Shown: piece after piece, positions 45,833 to 55,021 of the stretch | How the letters are laid out: each line of letters opens with the position of its first letter | How positions within the stretch are numbered: position 1 is the first letter of the stretch | Origin: Candidatus Terraquivivens yellowstonensis | GTDB lineage: Archaea > Thermoproteota > Nitrososphaeria_A > Caldarchaeales > Wolframiiraptoraceae | Reading direction: 5' to 3' | Assembly: GCA_023539445.1 (NCBI GenBank) | Contig: JAKCEW010000001.1 | Span: forward strand, 177,503-241,502 | DNA: 64,000 nt | Notes under the pieces: generated by a model | Databases searched by the model: none | Seen by the model: the letters and a program-made list of their open reading frames with translations, nothing else | What the model was told of the DNA's origin: nothing | Made by a program: the position numbers and the translations under genes

Positions 45833-45911
45833 ACAAACAGTCAGTACCCATTAACGAAAGGTGGGTTGTTAATTTTTTGATGTGCGTATGACTTCTTTTT
45901 CAGTGAAAAAG

Positions 45912-46325
45912 TTACCTTAACCATCCATACGCTTGAAAAGACTTCCTAAAGTTTAATATCCTTAAAGCCTCTGAGGACGTCAGCTCTAATCCATGGAGCA
46001 CTCTTCCTAGTCTGTGAAGTCCGTAGAAAACTTGTTTTATTGGTATTGGTTTTTGGAACTTTTCCATAGATTCGTCAAAGTCTATCCTTATCCTCCATCC
46101 TTTTCTTATACACATCCTTATCTCGTCCTCTTCCATATCTTTCAGCTGAACTATGGCCTTAATCCTCCCGTAACCTATAAAGGAGTCTACGTCTTTTTTC
46201 ATGACAAAGAAAACCATGCAACCAGGCTCGAGCCTCCTCCTTAAGCCCGTATAGTATCTCTTCTTGGAAAAGACTCGCTCCTCATTATCCTTTCCGACAA
46301 TCCTGAGAATGAAAGCGTAAGCCAT
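45912..46325 (-). CDS. Hypothetical PUA/EVE-like small protein
   Basis: 137 aa from ATG at 46325 (a TTG three codons earlier is possible). Pattern of a beta-barrel RNA-binding fold: LRRRLEPGCMVFFVMKKD followed by FIGYGRIKAIVQL, then a helical tail with HGLELTSSEALRILNF. The PUA/EVE assignment is by overall pattern, not a firm match. It lies on the opposite strand between atpF and atpE. Confidence 0.55.
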   Translation of the reverse strand: MAYAFILRIVGKDNEERVFSKKRYYTGLRRRLEPGCMVFFVMKKDVDSFIGYGRIKAIVQLKDMEEDEIRMCIRKGWRIRIDFDESMEKFQKPIPIKQVFYGLHRLGRVLHGLELTSSEALRILNFRKSFQAYGWLR

Positions 46326-46452
46326 TTTAACCAATAATATTCTTAGCTCCTAATTAAATAAATCTTAATTCCTGACTTTTACATGCTACAAAAATCGAGG
46401 TTGACGTAGCAACTTATATACCTGAAATAGGACCATTATTATCCGAAAAGTT

Positions 46453-47055
46453 ATGTCGGATGCTTTGGATAGGGTTATCAAAAAGGTCACTGAGGAGGCT
46501 ATGAAGGAATGCCTTTCTCTACTGAACTCGGCTGAGAAAGATGCCATGGAACTTCTAGACGGTGAAATACACGATACCATCGCTGAGGCTACGGAAATAA
46601 TAGAATCGGCTAAGAGACAGGCCGAGCTGGAGAGATCTAGGATATTGGGCATGGCAGAAGTAGAGGCTAGGAATGAGACGCTTGCAGTTATTGAGAATTA
46701 CGTGAACATGACAATAGAGCGCGCCATGGAAAAGCTAAGAAGCGCCCCTGCGTTGCCGGATTATAAGGAGGCAATGAGGAAGCTGCTTCTCGAAAGTCTC
46801 AATGCCATAGGGAGTGATGCAAAGGTTTGGACGAATGCGGAGGGTATGCACATATTGAAGGAATTGGTTGATGAGATTTCTATGAGTACGGGTCTTAAAG
46901 TATATGTTAGCGATGAACCTATAGATTGTATAGCCGGCTTAAAGGTTAGTAGCCTAGATGGGAAGGTGGTCTTTGATAACACTGTTGAGGGAAGACTGGG
47001 ACGTCTAAGACCGCTTCTTCGAAGGGAAATCGCCAAGATACTGACTGGTGAATAA
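46453..47055 (+). CDS. atpE: A-type ATP synthase subunit E
   Basis: 200 aa. Peripheral-stalk subunit: long charged helix in the first 110 residues (EIIESAKRQAELERSRILG) and a globular C-terminal domain of about 90 residues with strand-helix pattern (GLKVYVSDEPIDCIAGL). First gene of E-A-B; starts near the promoter region at 46420-46450. Confidence 0.9.
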   Translation: MSDALDRVIKKVTEEAMKECLSLLNSAEKDAMELLDGEIHDTIAEATEIIESAKRQAELERSRILGMAEVEARNETLAVIENYVNMTIERAMEKLRSAPALPDYKEAMRKLLLESLNAIGSDAKVWTNAEGMHILKELVDEISMSTGLKVYVSDEPIDCIAGLKVSSLDGKVVFDNTVEGRLGRLRPLLRREIAKILTGE

Positions 47056-47099
47056 TAAGATATTAATATTGAGTAATGCGGCTAGGTGATGGACGTTTT

Positions 47100-48884
47100 A
47101 TGGGAGTCAAAGGCAGAATAATATGGGTTGCAGGCCCTGCGGTAAAGGCAGATGGTATGCTTGGTGCTAAGATGTACGAGATGGTTTACGTTGGCGAGGA
47201 GAGACTCATAGGTGAAATAATAAGGTTAACAGGCGACACAGCCTTCATACAGGTTTACGAGAACACGAGCGGGCTTTCTCCGGGAGAGCCCGTTTATGGT
47301 ACTGGACAACCGCTCTCAGTCATGCTAGGTCCTGGGATAATAGGCAGTATTTACGACGGAGTTCAAAGACCCTTAGATAGGATTGCATCTGCCGTTGGGC
47401 CATTCGTAAAAAGAGGAGTTCAAGCTTCTCCATTACCGCTCGAGAAGAAATGGAAGTTTAGGCCACTCGTAAAGAAAGGAGACGTACTCAGTCCAGGAGA
47501 CATCATAGGTACTGTTCAGGAGACGCCCTTAGTCGAGTGCAAGATAATGGTACCTCCGAACAGTAAGGGTGGAGAAGTCGTTAATGTAGCAGAAGAGGGA
47601 GATTACACACTTGAGGACACGGTTGCAACACTCTCCAAAGGTGGGGCAGTTGAGGAAATAAAGCTATATCATCGCTGGCCTGTCAGGACACCAAGACCTT
47701 TCAGGAAGAGACTCAACCCAGAAGTACCGCTCATCACAGGTCAAAGGGTCATAGATACTTTCTTCCCAATAGCAAAGGGAGGAACTGGATGCATACCCGG
47801 AGCGTTTGGGACGGGTAAGACTGTTATACTACACAGCTTGGCTAAGTGGAGTGATGCCAAAGTAATATTCCACGTTGGTTGCGGTGAGAGGGGGAACGAA
47901 GAGGCAGAAGTTTTAAAGAAGTTTCCGGAACTCACCGACCCATATAGTGGAAGACCACTCATGGAAAGAACAGCCCTGATAGCGAATACAAGCAACATGC
48001 CAGTGGCCGCGAGGGAAGCCAGTATATACACTGGTGTCACCATGGCAGAGTTCTATAGAGATATGGGTTACGATGTGCTTCTGGTTGCGGATTCAACAAG
48101 TAGGTGGGCTGAGGCACTTAGGGAAATAAGTGGCAGACTTGAGGAGATGCCGGCTGAGGAGGGTTATCCGAGCTATCTTGCCAGCAGGCTTGCTGAATTC
48201 TACGAAAGGGCCGGAAGGGTTGAGACGCTTGGAAGACCCGAAAGAATTGGGAGCGTTACGCTAATAGGTGCCGTCAGCCCACCAGGTGGCGATTTCACAG
48301 AACCAGTGACCACACACACGGTGCGTTTCATAAGGACTTTTTGGGCACTCGACCCAAATCTGGCGTACAGCAGGCATTATCCGGCAATCAACTGGATAAC
48401 GAGCTACTCGGGTTATGTAGATACAGTTAAAGTATACTGGGAGTCGCACGTGAGCAAGGAGTGGTCAGAACTTAGGTCTTACGTCTACTCCATACTACGA
48501 AGAGAGGATGAACTCTTGGAGATAGTGAGACTTCTCGGACCAGAAGCTCTGCCCGATGAGGAGAAATTATTATTAGACGTGGCTAGGATGGTAAGGGAGG
48601 GGTTCTTACAACAGAGCGCTTATGATGAAGTGGATGCTTACTGCGATATGAGGAAGCAATTCAAATTACTAAAGCTCTTCGCGGAGTTTCATAGGCTGGC
48701 GGTGGAATCTCTTAGACGGGGCGTATCTTTGAAGAGCATAAGGAGTATGCCGATAATATTCAGGCTTATCAGGGCTAAGTCGGAGGTTAGGAACGATGAT
48801 ACCGATAAACTCGACGCTCTGCTTGAGATGATGAAATCCGAGTTCGAGAAGCTAATGACAAAGGAGGTTGTGACAACGACATGA
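47100..48884 (+). CDS. atpA: A-type ATP synthase catalytic subunit A
   Basis: 594 aa from the ATG at 47100 ([15 protein letters not shown]), the conserved family start, with GGTGATGG about 9 nt upstream; an ATG at 47076 is in frame. Catalytic subunit: P-loop GAFGTGKTV, the bulge domain (about 110-190) of A subunits, and catalytic Glu in [13 protein letters not shown]. Arg finger and DELSEED-like regions are in place. Overlaps atpB by 4 nt. Confidence 0.97.
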   Translation: MGVKGRIIWVAGPAVKADGMLGAKMYEMVYVGEERLIGEIIRLTGDTAFIQVYENTSGLSPGEPVYGTGQPLSVMLGPGIIGSIYDGVQRPLDRIASAVGPFVKRGVQASPLPLEKKWKFRPLVKKGDVLSPGDIIGTVQETPLVECKIMVPPNSKGGEVVNVAEEGDYTLEDTVATLSKGGAVEEIKLYHRWPVRTPRPFRKRLNPEVPLITGQRVIDTFFPIAKGGTGCIPGAFGTGKTVILHSLAKWSDAKVIFHVGCGERGNEEAEVLKKFPELTDPYSGRPLMERTALIANTSNMPVAAREASIYTGVTMAEFYRDMGYDVLLVADSTSRWAEALREISGRLEEMPAEEGYPSYLASRLAEFYERAGRVETLGRPERIGSVTLIGAVSPPGGDFTEPVTTHTVRFIRTFWALDPNLAYSRHYPAINWITSYSGYVDTVKVYWESHVSKEWSELRSYVYSILRREDELLEIVRLLGPEALPDEEKLLLDVARMVREGFLQQSAYDEVDAYCDMRKQFKLLKLFAEFHRLAVESLRRGVSLKSIRSMPIIFRLIRAKSEVRNDDTDKLDALLEMMKSEFEKLMTKEVVTTT

Positions 48885-50296
48885 GTCTAAGTAAAGAAAG
48901 AAGGTCCGCACCGGCGGGATTAACGTATGGGACGATCAGCGAAATAAAGGGTCCGTTGATGGTAATAGAGGGCGTAACGAAGGCATCCTACGATGAACTC
49001 GTTGAGATAGAGACGAAAGATGGTGAGAGACGATTAGCAAAGGTTCTCGAGGTTGGAATGGGCAAAGCGGTCGTCCAAGTTTTTGAGGGGACGCAGGGAC
49101 TCTCAATAGAAGGGACCGTTGCGAGATTCTTAGGTAGAGTCATGGAGCTTGGCGTATCTGAGGACATGCTCGGTAGAATCTTTGACGGTCTCGGAAGACC
49201 TCTTGACGGACTACCGGAGCCGATACCGGAGGAATTCAGGGATGTGAACGGCGAACCCATTAATCCTGAAAGGCGTGAGTATCCAAGTGACTTCATACAG
49301 ACGGGCATATCAGCAATAGACGGAATGAACTCACTCGTCAGAGGCCAGAAACTGCCGATATTCTCCGGTGCCGGATTGCCACACAATATGCTGGCAGCAC
49401 AAATAGCCAAACAAGCTACAGTCCCCGGCAAGGAAGAGGATTTCGCGGTAGTGTTTGCTGCTATAGGTGTCCAGAATGACGAGGCTAGGTTCTTCAAGGA
49501 AAGCTTTGAGAAAAGCGGGGCGATATCTAGGAGCGCCCTCTTCTTGAACTTGGCCGATGACCCAGCAATAGAAAGACTCATAACGCCTAGGATAGCGCTA
49601 ACATTGGCCGAGTACCTTGCTTTTTGGCATGATTATCACGTACTCGTAATATTGACGGACATTACAAACTACTGTGAAAGCCTACGGGAAGTAAGCGCTG
49701 CAAGGGAAGAAGTTCCAGGAAGAAAAGGGTATCCAGGGTACATGTACACGGACTTAGCGTCAATCTACGAGAGGGTCGGAAGGATAAAGGGTAAGAAGGG
49801 TAGTGTGACGCAGATGCCAATCCTGAGCATGCCGAGCGACGACATCACGCATCCCATACCTGACTTAACAGGTTACATCACGGAAGGCCAAATAGTTTTG
49901 AGCAGGGAGCTTTACAGAAAGGGAATATACCCACCGATAAACGTGCTAATGTCCCTGAGTAGGCTTATGGTTCCCGGAATAATCGCTGAGAAGAGGACGA
50001 GGGCAGACCACGGCGATGTAAGTAATCAGCTTTATGCGGCGTACTCTAGGGCCGTTCAACTAAGGGCCTTAGCCGAGATAGTTGGAAGGTCCGGCTTGTC
50101 CGCGATCGATATAAAGTATCTGGAGTTTGGCGATCTATTCGAGCAGAGGTTCTTGCAACAAGGTTATGATGAGAACAGGTCTTTGGACGATACGCTGGAA
50201 ATAGCTTGGGAGATATTATCGACTCTGCCGGAGCAGGAACTAACGAAGATAAAGGAAGAGTACATTCTCAAATACTACAAGAGAAAGAGCGGGTAA
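48881..50296 (+). CDS. atpB: A-type ATP synthase regulatory subunit B
   Basis: 471 aa. Non-catalytic nucleotide-binding subunit: the P-loop is degenerate (SGAGLPHNM in place of GxxxxGKT), as expected for B. Arg-containing [22 protein letters not shown] and the DISNYC-like [13 protein letters not shown] are present. Last gene of E-A-B. The first 15 residues are hydrophilic and variable. Confidence 0.96.
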   Translation: MSLSKERRSAPAGLTYGTISEIKGPLMVIEGVTKASYDELVEIETKDGERRLAKVLEVGMGKAVVQVFEGTQGLSIEGTVARFLGRVMELGVSEDMLGRIFDGLGRPLDGLPEPIPEEFRDVNGEPINPERREYPSDFIQTGISAIDGMNSLVRGQKLPIFSGAGLPHNMLAAQIAKQATVPGKEEDFAVVFAAIGVQNDEARFFKESFEKSGAISRSALFLNLADDPAIERLITPRIALTLAEYLAFWHDYHVLVILTDITNYCESLREVSAAREEVPGRKGYPGYMYTDLASIYERVGRIKGKKGSVTQMPILSMPSDDITHPIPDLTGYITEGQIVLSRELYRKGIYPPINVLMSLSRLMVPGIIAEKRTRADHGDVSNQLYAAYSRAVQLRALAEIVGRSGLSAIDIKYLEFGDLFEQRFLQQGYDENRSLDDTLEIAWEILSTLPEQELTKIKEEYILKYYKRKSG

Positions 50297-50373
50297 TTAG
50301 TCCCGAATTCCTACGTAAATTACATAACTTAATTCGGTTAGCTTTTTTACAATCCAAATTTAAGTAACCTAAG

Positions 50374-51237
50374 GTGCACATGTCTGACGCGAAGGAAGGT
50401 CGCAAGAATATAAGCAAGACCGTTGCGCTTATCGCAATCTGTGCTGCGCTATACGCAGTTGCCTCAGCAGCCACCTCGCCGATTCCCACCCCTTGGGGGG
50501 TAGGTCACTTCAGACCAGGTGTCATAGTGCCTGCCCTGTTCGCACTAATCTCCACACCCTTCGTAGCTGGAACAGGTGCCGCAATAGGTACGTTCATGGC
50601 CAGCTTTGTACTCGCCACGTTTGGTCTAAGCAACCCAGTTCTGAGTTTAGTGTCGGGTGTTCCGGGAAACTTTATTGGCTTTTACTTATTGAGTTGGTTA
50701 CTATCCAAAGGTAGGACATGGCGTTCCTTCGTTACCAGTAGCGTTATAGCCCTGTTCGTTGGAAACTTTATAGCTGCGACCGGCGTAACGGCCTACTTTT
50801 CCTTTGTCGTACCGAAGTGGGCGGCATGGACGCTTACTGAGAAGTCCCTCACAATATTCGGTCTCACGCTTTTCTGGATGGTCACCATGATACCATTCGT
50901 TATTGCCCTAGTGCCTCCGCTTTATAGAGGAATAGCGCCTATCCTATCTGAGAGATTTGCCATGGGTGTGAGACCTGAGGTTTTTGGAAACGACCGACCT
51001 AGGGACTTACTATACAACTCTGTCATGATATTCTTGTTGTTTATGGCAATTTACGTGGGCGTGGTTATGACGCCCTTCGGTGATGCAATCTTCAGTAAGG
51101 TCATCAGGCCCGAATATATCTTCTGGGTCAAGAACCTATTCGTGATAGCAGGCGGCACCGTGTTAGCGTTCGGGTTAACAGCCTCGTTTTTCATGAGCAA
51201 GAAGATGTCACCGGAAAGTATTGGACGGAAAGTCTAA
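50374..51237 (+). CDS. Membrane protein resembling an ECF transporter substrate-binding (S) component
   Basis: 287 aa (GTG 50374 or ATG 50380). Seven or so hydrophobic helices. The first part is S-component-like: ALIAICAALYAVASAATSPIPTPWGVGHFRPGVIVPALF with the small-residue-rich helix typical for docking to an ECF T subunit, followed by TPFVAGTGAAIG. No ECF ATPase or T subunit is adjacent, so a shared module elsewhere or solitary action would be needed. The last third (about 205-287) has two further helices beyond a normal S subunit. Substrate unknown. Confidence 0.65.
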   Translation: MHMSDAKEGRKNISKTVALIAICAALYAVASAATSPIPTPWGVGHFRPGVIVPALFALISTPFVAGTGAAIGTFMASFVLATFGLSNPVLSLVSGVPGNFIGFYLLSWLLSKGRTWRSFVTSSVIALFVGNFIAATGVTAYFSFVVPKWAAWTLTEKSLTIFGLTLFWMVTMIPFVIALVPPLYRGIAPILSERFAMGVRPEVFGNDRPRDLLYNSVMIFLLFMAIYVGVVMTPFGDAIFSKVIRPEYIFWVKNLFVIAGGTVLAFGLTASFFMSKKMSPESIGRKV

Positions 51238-51293
51238 AGTACCGCACCTTTAAGAGTTATTTAGAAGAATTTCAAAAACGGTTAGCGAGGATT

Positions 51294-51401
51294 GGGGCCG
51301 TGGTCTAGCGGTATGACGCGTTTCGCATAAGGCCGCCCTCACGGCACTTTAATACGGCTGGGAAACGGCGGAGGTCGTGGGTTCGAACCCCACCGGCCCC
51401 A
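51294..51401 (+). tRNA. tRNA-Val(CAC) with two introns
   Basis: 108 nt. Acceptor GGGGCCG/CGGCCCC, D-arm GTC...GAC, T-arm GTGGG-TTCGAAC-CCCAC, anticodon stem CCGCC/GGCGG, discriminator A. Fourteen extra nt sit between the D-arm and the anticodon stem (position 25/26), and about 22 extra nt follow CTCACG in the anticodon loop (canonical 37/38). Removing both gives a 72-nt tRNA with anticodon CAC. Intron boundaries are approximate to 1-2 nt. Confidence 0.88.
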
Positions 51402-51491
51402 TCTACGCGAGTTCTACAGAAGAATCAGCTAAAGGTTGTTTTTGCTTTCATGTCCGAAAAATTAAAAATCTTTCGATCGTAATTTTACTTC

Positions 51492-52370
51492 ATGACCTCT
51501 GTTGGTTTCATAGGTCTTGGTTTGATGGGAAAGCCCATGGCGACTAGGCTGTTGGAGGCTGGATATAGATTGGTAGTGCATAATCGAAGCCCTAAACCTG
51601 TTGAGGAGTTGGCCGCGTTAGGTGCCCTTCCAGCATCATCGCCCCGTGAGGTGGCTGAGCGCTCGGAGTTCGTCATCACGATGCTTCCTGATAATCCAGA
51701 TGTTCGTTCTGTTATTGCTGGAAGTAATGGTATAATCGAAGGGGTTAGAAAGGGTATGGTGGTTATCGACATGTCAACAGTCTCACCATATCTCGTTCAA
51801 GAGCTTCATAGGATGCTAGCCGATAGAGGTGTGGACTTCCTTGATGCACCAGTCTCTGGTAGCACGATGGCTGCGGAGGCAGGTACCCTCACAATCATGG
51901 TCGGTGGAAAGTATGAGGCCTATGAGCGGGCTCTGCCGCTTTTCAGGGCTATGGGCGACAAAATCTTTTACATGGGAGGCTCGGGGATGGGAGCCTTCAC
52001 CAAGCTTTGCAATCAGATAGCGGTCAGCCTCAATTTGCTCGCAACCTGTGAGGCTCTTCTTTTGGCAAAGAAGGCCGGTCTTGACCAGCAGAAGGTCATC
52101 GAGGTCATCAGTACGGGTGCAGGAAGTTCTTGGCAGCTTACAACATTAGGACCAAAAATGATAAAGCGGGACTTCAGACCGGGCTTTAAGGTTCAGCACC
52201 TGCGGAAAGACTTGCGTATCATTCGGGAGATGGCTGAGCAACTTGGATTATCTTTGTTTGGCACCAATCTGGTGGCTGAGCTTGTTAAGGCCTTGGACCA
52301 GAAAGGACATGGAACTGACGGAACCCAATCGCTGATAACGTTGCTGGAAGAATTGGCAGGCGTAGAGTAG
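51492..52370 (+). CDS. 3-Hydroxyisobutyrate dehydrogenase family protein
   Basis: 292 aa. N-terminal NAD(P) motif GFIGLGLMGKPMATRLLEAGY (5-25), substrate loop DAPVSGSTMAAEAGTL, and catalytic Lys in KLCNQIAVSLNL. Likely oxidises or reduces a beta-hydroxyacid such as tartronate semialdehyde or glyoxylate; the exact substrate is unclear. Arginine codons CGT and CGG are more frequent here than in the neighbouring genes, which prefer AGG/AGA. It begins about 90 nt after the tRNA-Val gene, a common site for gene acquisition, but no attachment-site duplication was seen. Confidence 0.88.
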   Translation: MTSVGFIGLGLMGKPMATRLLEAGYRLVVHNRSPKPVEELAALGALPASSPREVAERSEFVITMLPDNPDVRSVIAGSNGIIEGVRKGMVVIDMSTVSPYLVQELHRMLADRGVDFLDAPVSGSTMAAEAGTLTIMVGGKYEAYERALPLFRAMGDKIFYMGGSGMGAFTKLCNQIAVSLNLLATCEALLLAKKAGLDQQKVIEVISTGAGSSWQLTTLGPKMIKRDFRPGFKVQHLRKDLRIIREMAEQLGLSLFGTNLVAELVKALDQKGHGTDGTQSLITLLEELAGVE

Positions 52371-52426
52371 CCGTTTTTTGAAAAAGAGCACTTCTCTCAG
52401 ACCTTGACTTGAATAAACTAGCGTGT

Positions 52427-52588
52427 TTAGCGCTTTATCTCTCTCCTCTTCCACCTAAGATTCCTACTCCTGCACTTTCTGCACTTTTCAGCCGTGGCTG
52501 CATTCCTTGCGCCGCAATTTCTACATATCTTTACGTATAACCTGCGCCTTTGAGCTAGTTGTAGTAGTTCAGTATCCCTTATTGGCAT
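52427..52588 (-). CDS. rpl40e: 50S ribosomal protein eL40
   Basis: 53 aa from ATG at 52588 to TAA at 52427. Zinc-ribbon ribosomal protein with C22, C25, C36 and C39 (CRNCGARNAATAEKCRKC), preceded by the conserved start MPIRDTELLQLAQRR and followed by a basic tail RSRNLRWKRREIKR. Length and cysteine spacing match archaeal eL40. Divergent from alba across 147 nt. Confidence 0.93.
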   Translation of the reverse strand: MPIRDTELLQLAQRRRLYVKICRNCGARNAATAEKCRKCRSRNLRWKRREIKR

Positions 52589-52667
52589 ACCAACAGCCTA
52601 CCCTAAAGCCGCTAAATAAGGCCTTTCTTAAACCTTATCCTACCAGAAAGCCTCTACTCTCGGAGAA

Positions 52668-52678
52668 AGTATTTATTT
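52668..52678 (+). promoter_or_regulatory. TATA-like element for alba
   Basis: GTATTTATTTA about 58-68 nt before the alba ATG, so the transcript would have a leader of roughly 35 nt. Inferred from composition. Confidence 0.35.
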
Positions 52679-52735
52679 AGGGCTCAAAAGTTATCCACAG
52701 TAGCCCCGCTAGCAAAAAGAGGCTGGTGAACAAAA

Positions 52736-53017
52736 ATGTCAAAAGAACAGCCGGTATCTACAATACTCGTAGGAAAAAAGCCTTTGATGAATTATGTACT
52801 CGCCTGCCTGACAAGCCTTCAGGGCGGTTCTAATAACTTAGTCGTGAAGGCTAGGGGACGCGCAATAAGCAAGGCAGTTGACCTCGTCCAGATACTCCAG
52901 AAGAGATTCTACAAGGACTTAAAGATAGTAGACATAAAGATAGGTACTGATCAGGTGACGGGTCAGGATAACCGAACAATAAACGTAAGCACGATAGAGA
53001 TCACCATCAGCAGGTAG
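52736..53017 (+). CDS. alba: Alba chromatin protein
   Basis: 93 aa. DNA/RNA-binding chromatin protein. The Alba signature VLVGKKPLMNYVLACLTSLQ is at 11-30, with the acetylation-site-like Lys, then KARGRAISKAVDLVQIL in the second helix. Length and charge are typical; C-terminal strand STIEITIS completes the fold. Confidence 0.95.
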   Translation: MSKEQPVSTILVGKKPLMNYVLACLTSLQGGSNNLVVKARGRAISKAVDLVQILQKRFYKDLKIVDIKIGTDQVTGQDNRTINVSTIEITISR

Positions 53018-53088
53018 CCGACCTCCCAGCGATAGTTAACCATACGAGTGCCAGTCGTGCGACGGCGGGCTACTTGGTGGTGTGCAAG

Positions 53089-53673
53089 ATGGAAATACCG
53101 GTCTGCACGTTTGATTTAAAGACAGGTATATTTTGCGAGAGATGCGAAGAGAAGATCAGGCGTGGCGAGGTAACAGAGTTAGATATAAAAATAATGAGAG
53201 CTCTTCTAGAGCTGGAGAAGAACTTTCACCAGCTACAATCCATGTGTTATGTTAAGAGTGTGGACACTAAGGATGCGATAATCGTTGTGTTAAGGAATGG
53301 GAACTTAAGCGCAATACCTCAACATTCTTTGGCATCAATAAAAAGGAAGCTATCGGACATTCTGGGGAAAAATGTTAAGATTATAGAAGACTCCGTTGAC
53401 ATAGGTAGGTTTTTGGAACCGCTCGTCGCGCCAGCGAGGATAGTTGCTATCAATAAAATATGGTTGCCAGATAATTCCACGGAGATAAGAATAATCCTTG
53501 ATGATGAGAGGCGTTTGAAGCTTAGTGTTGAATCTCTCCAAGAAATTTCTAGGGTAACGAAAAACATAAACCTTAAGGTAGACTTTGCAAGAAAGTCGCG
53601 GAAAAGGGCGTTTCCAGTAAAGCAAAAAGCGGGTCCTCCAGAAGATAGGGATAAAAGACAGAACGTTACCTGA
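53089..53673 (+). CDS. NusA-like KH-domain RNA-binding protein
   Basis: 194 aa from ATG at 53089 (a TTG five codons earlier is in frame). Starts with a CxxC-containing knuckle, FDLKTGIFCERCEEKIRRGE, followed by a helix and KH-like folds (SIKRKLSDILGKNVKIIEDS; APARIVAINKIWLPDNSTE). This matches an archaeal family annotated as transcription elongation factor NusA-like. Basic C-terminal tail (KSRKRAFPVKQK). 28 nt before aspS, likely the same transcript. Confidence 0.65.
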   Translation: MEIPVCTFDLKTGIFCERCEEKIRRGEVTELDIKIMRALLELEKNFHQLQSMCYVKSVDTKDAIIVVLRNGNLSAIPQHSLASIKRKLSDILGKNVKIIEDSVDIGRFLEPLVAPARIVAINKIWLPDNSTEIRIILDDERRLKLSVESLQEISRVTKNINLKVDFARKSRKRAFPVKQKAGPPEDRDKRQNVT

Positions 53674-53701
53674 GAATTATCAAAAAACGGGATGATTATT
53701 C

Positions 53702-55012
53702 TTGGTAAAAAAGGCTTGGATTAGGACGCATGTTACACGCCAGATAAAGCCTGAATTGAACGGCCAAGAAGTCCACCTAGTCGGATGGGTTCATGAGATT
53801 AGAGATTTAGGTGGTATAAAATTTATCCTACTTCGCGATGCTTCTGGAATTTGTCAAGTTACTGCCAAGAAGTCTGAGTTATCAGAGGATGAGCTTTCGG
53901 TACTGGAAAAACTCGGTAATGAGGACGTTGTGTACGTTAGTGGCATTGTTAGTGAGGAGCCGAAAGCAAGACTCGGCGTAGAGGTGAGATTAAAGAAGTT
54001 AAGAATCCTCAGTAAGGCACGGCAACCGATACCTTACGACGTAACGGGAAAGGTTCCAGCCGGCATCGACACCAGGCTCAACTATAGGATTCTCGACCTA
54101 CGAAAACCAGAGAACAAAGCAATATTTAAGATAGCCACAACGGCACTAGAAGCGATAAGGGAGTTTTTCTTAAAGGAGGGTTTTGTAGAAATCAGAACAC
54201 CAAAGATAATAGCGACCGCCACAGAAGGTGGTGCGGCTCTCTTTCCTGTCAAATACTTTGATAGAACTGCATACCTCGCCCAGAGCCCGCAGCTTTACAA
54301 AGAGCAGCTGACGACCGTGTTCGAAAAGGTCTTTGAGATAGGTCCGTTCTTTAGGGCTGAGGAATCACACACTAGGAGGCACGTCAGCGAGTTTACGTCG
54401 GTGGATATTGAAATGGCGTTCGCCGACATTTATGACGTAATGAACGTCTTAGAGAGGTTGCTCGCGCATGTAATCGAAACAGTAATTAAGAATAATGCAG
54501 AAGAGTTAAGTTTGCTGAACGTCACACTTAAGCCGATTCAATTACCGTTAAAGAGGTTTACCTACAAGGAAATGTTGGAGGAGCTCAAAAAAGAAGGTAG
54601 GATGCTAAATTGGGGTGATGACTTCGGAACCGAGGAGAATAGGATACTAGGGAAGAAGCATCCCTACTACTACTTCATAACACACTTCCCAACTAAGACG
54701 AAGCCGTTTTACATCCAGCCTTGTGAGGATGACCCGGAAGTTTCGGAGTCGTTCGACCTGATGTATCAGTGGCTTGAACTTGCTTCGGGAGGGACGAGGA
54801 TATCCGACAGGAATTTGTTGGAGAAGAGACTGAGAGAACAGGGTCTAAATCCTGAGAGTTTCAAGAGTCACCTCGCGGTTTTTGACTATGGGATGCCTGT
54901 GCATGCTGGTTGGGGCCTTGGGTTCGACAGGTTGATGATGGTCCTCACTAGGAGAACGAACATCCGAGAGGTCATACTCTTTCCGAGGGATAAATTTAGA
55001 CTCGAGCCTTAA
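53702..55012 (+). CDS. aspS: Aspartyl-tRNA synthetase
   Basis: 436 aa from TTG at 53702. Archaeal-type class IIb enzyme: OB-fold anticodon domain (1-105, GWVHEIRDLGGIKFILLRD), then the catalytic core with motif 2 GPFFRAEESHTRRHVSEFT and motif 3 GWGLGFDRLMMVLTRR. Whether it is discriminating for tRNA-Asp or also charges tRNA-Asn depends on a few anticodon-domain residues that could not be judged here. The free asparagine supply would come from the AS-AR gene at 11.7 kb. Confidence 0.96.
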   Translation: MVKKAWIRTHVTRQIKPELNGQEVHLVGWVHEIRDLGGIKFILLRDASGICQVTAKKSELSEDELSVLEKLGNEDVVYVSGIVSEEPKARLGVEVRLKKLRILSKARQPIPYDVTGKVPAGIDTRLNYRILDLRKPENKAIFKIATTALEAIREFFLKEGFVEIRTPKIIATATEGGAALFPVKYFDRTAYLAQSPQLYKEQLTTVFEKVFEIGPFFRAEESHTRRHVSEFTSVDIEMAFADIYDVMNVLERLLAHVIETVIKNNAEELSLLNVTLKPIQLPLKRFTYKEMLEELKKEGRMLNWGDDFGTEENRILGKKHPYYYFITHFPTKTKPFYIQPCEDDPEVSESFDLMYQWLELASGGTRISDRNLLEKRLREQGLNPESFKSHLAVFDYGMPVHAGWGLGFDRLMMVLTRRTNIREVILFPRDKFRLEP

Positions 55013-55021
55013 GTTAATTTG

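Noticed and set aside
51294..52370. Possible integrated element at tRNA-Val
   Set aside because: No integrase and no copy of the tRNA 3' end downstream was seen; only one gene looks unusual.
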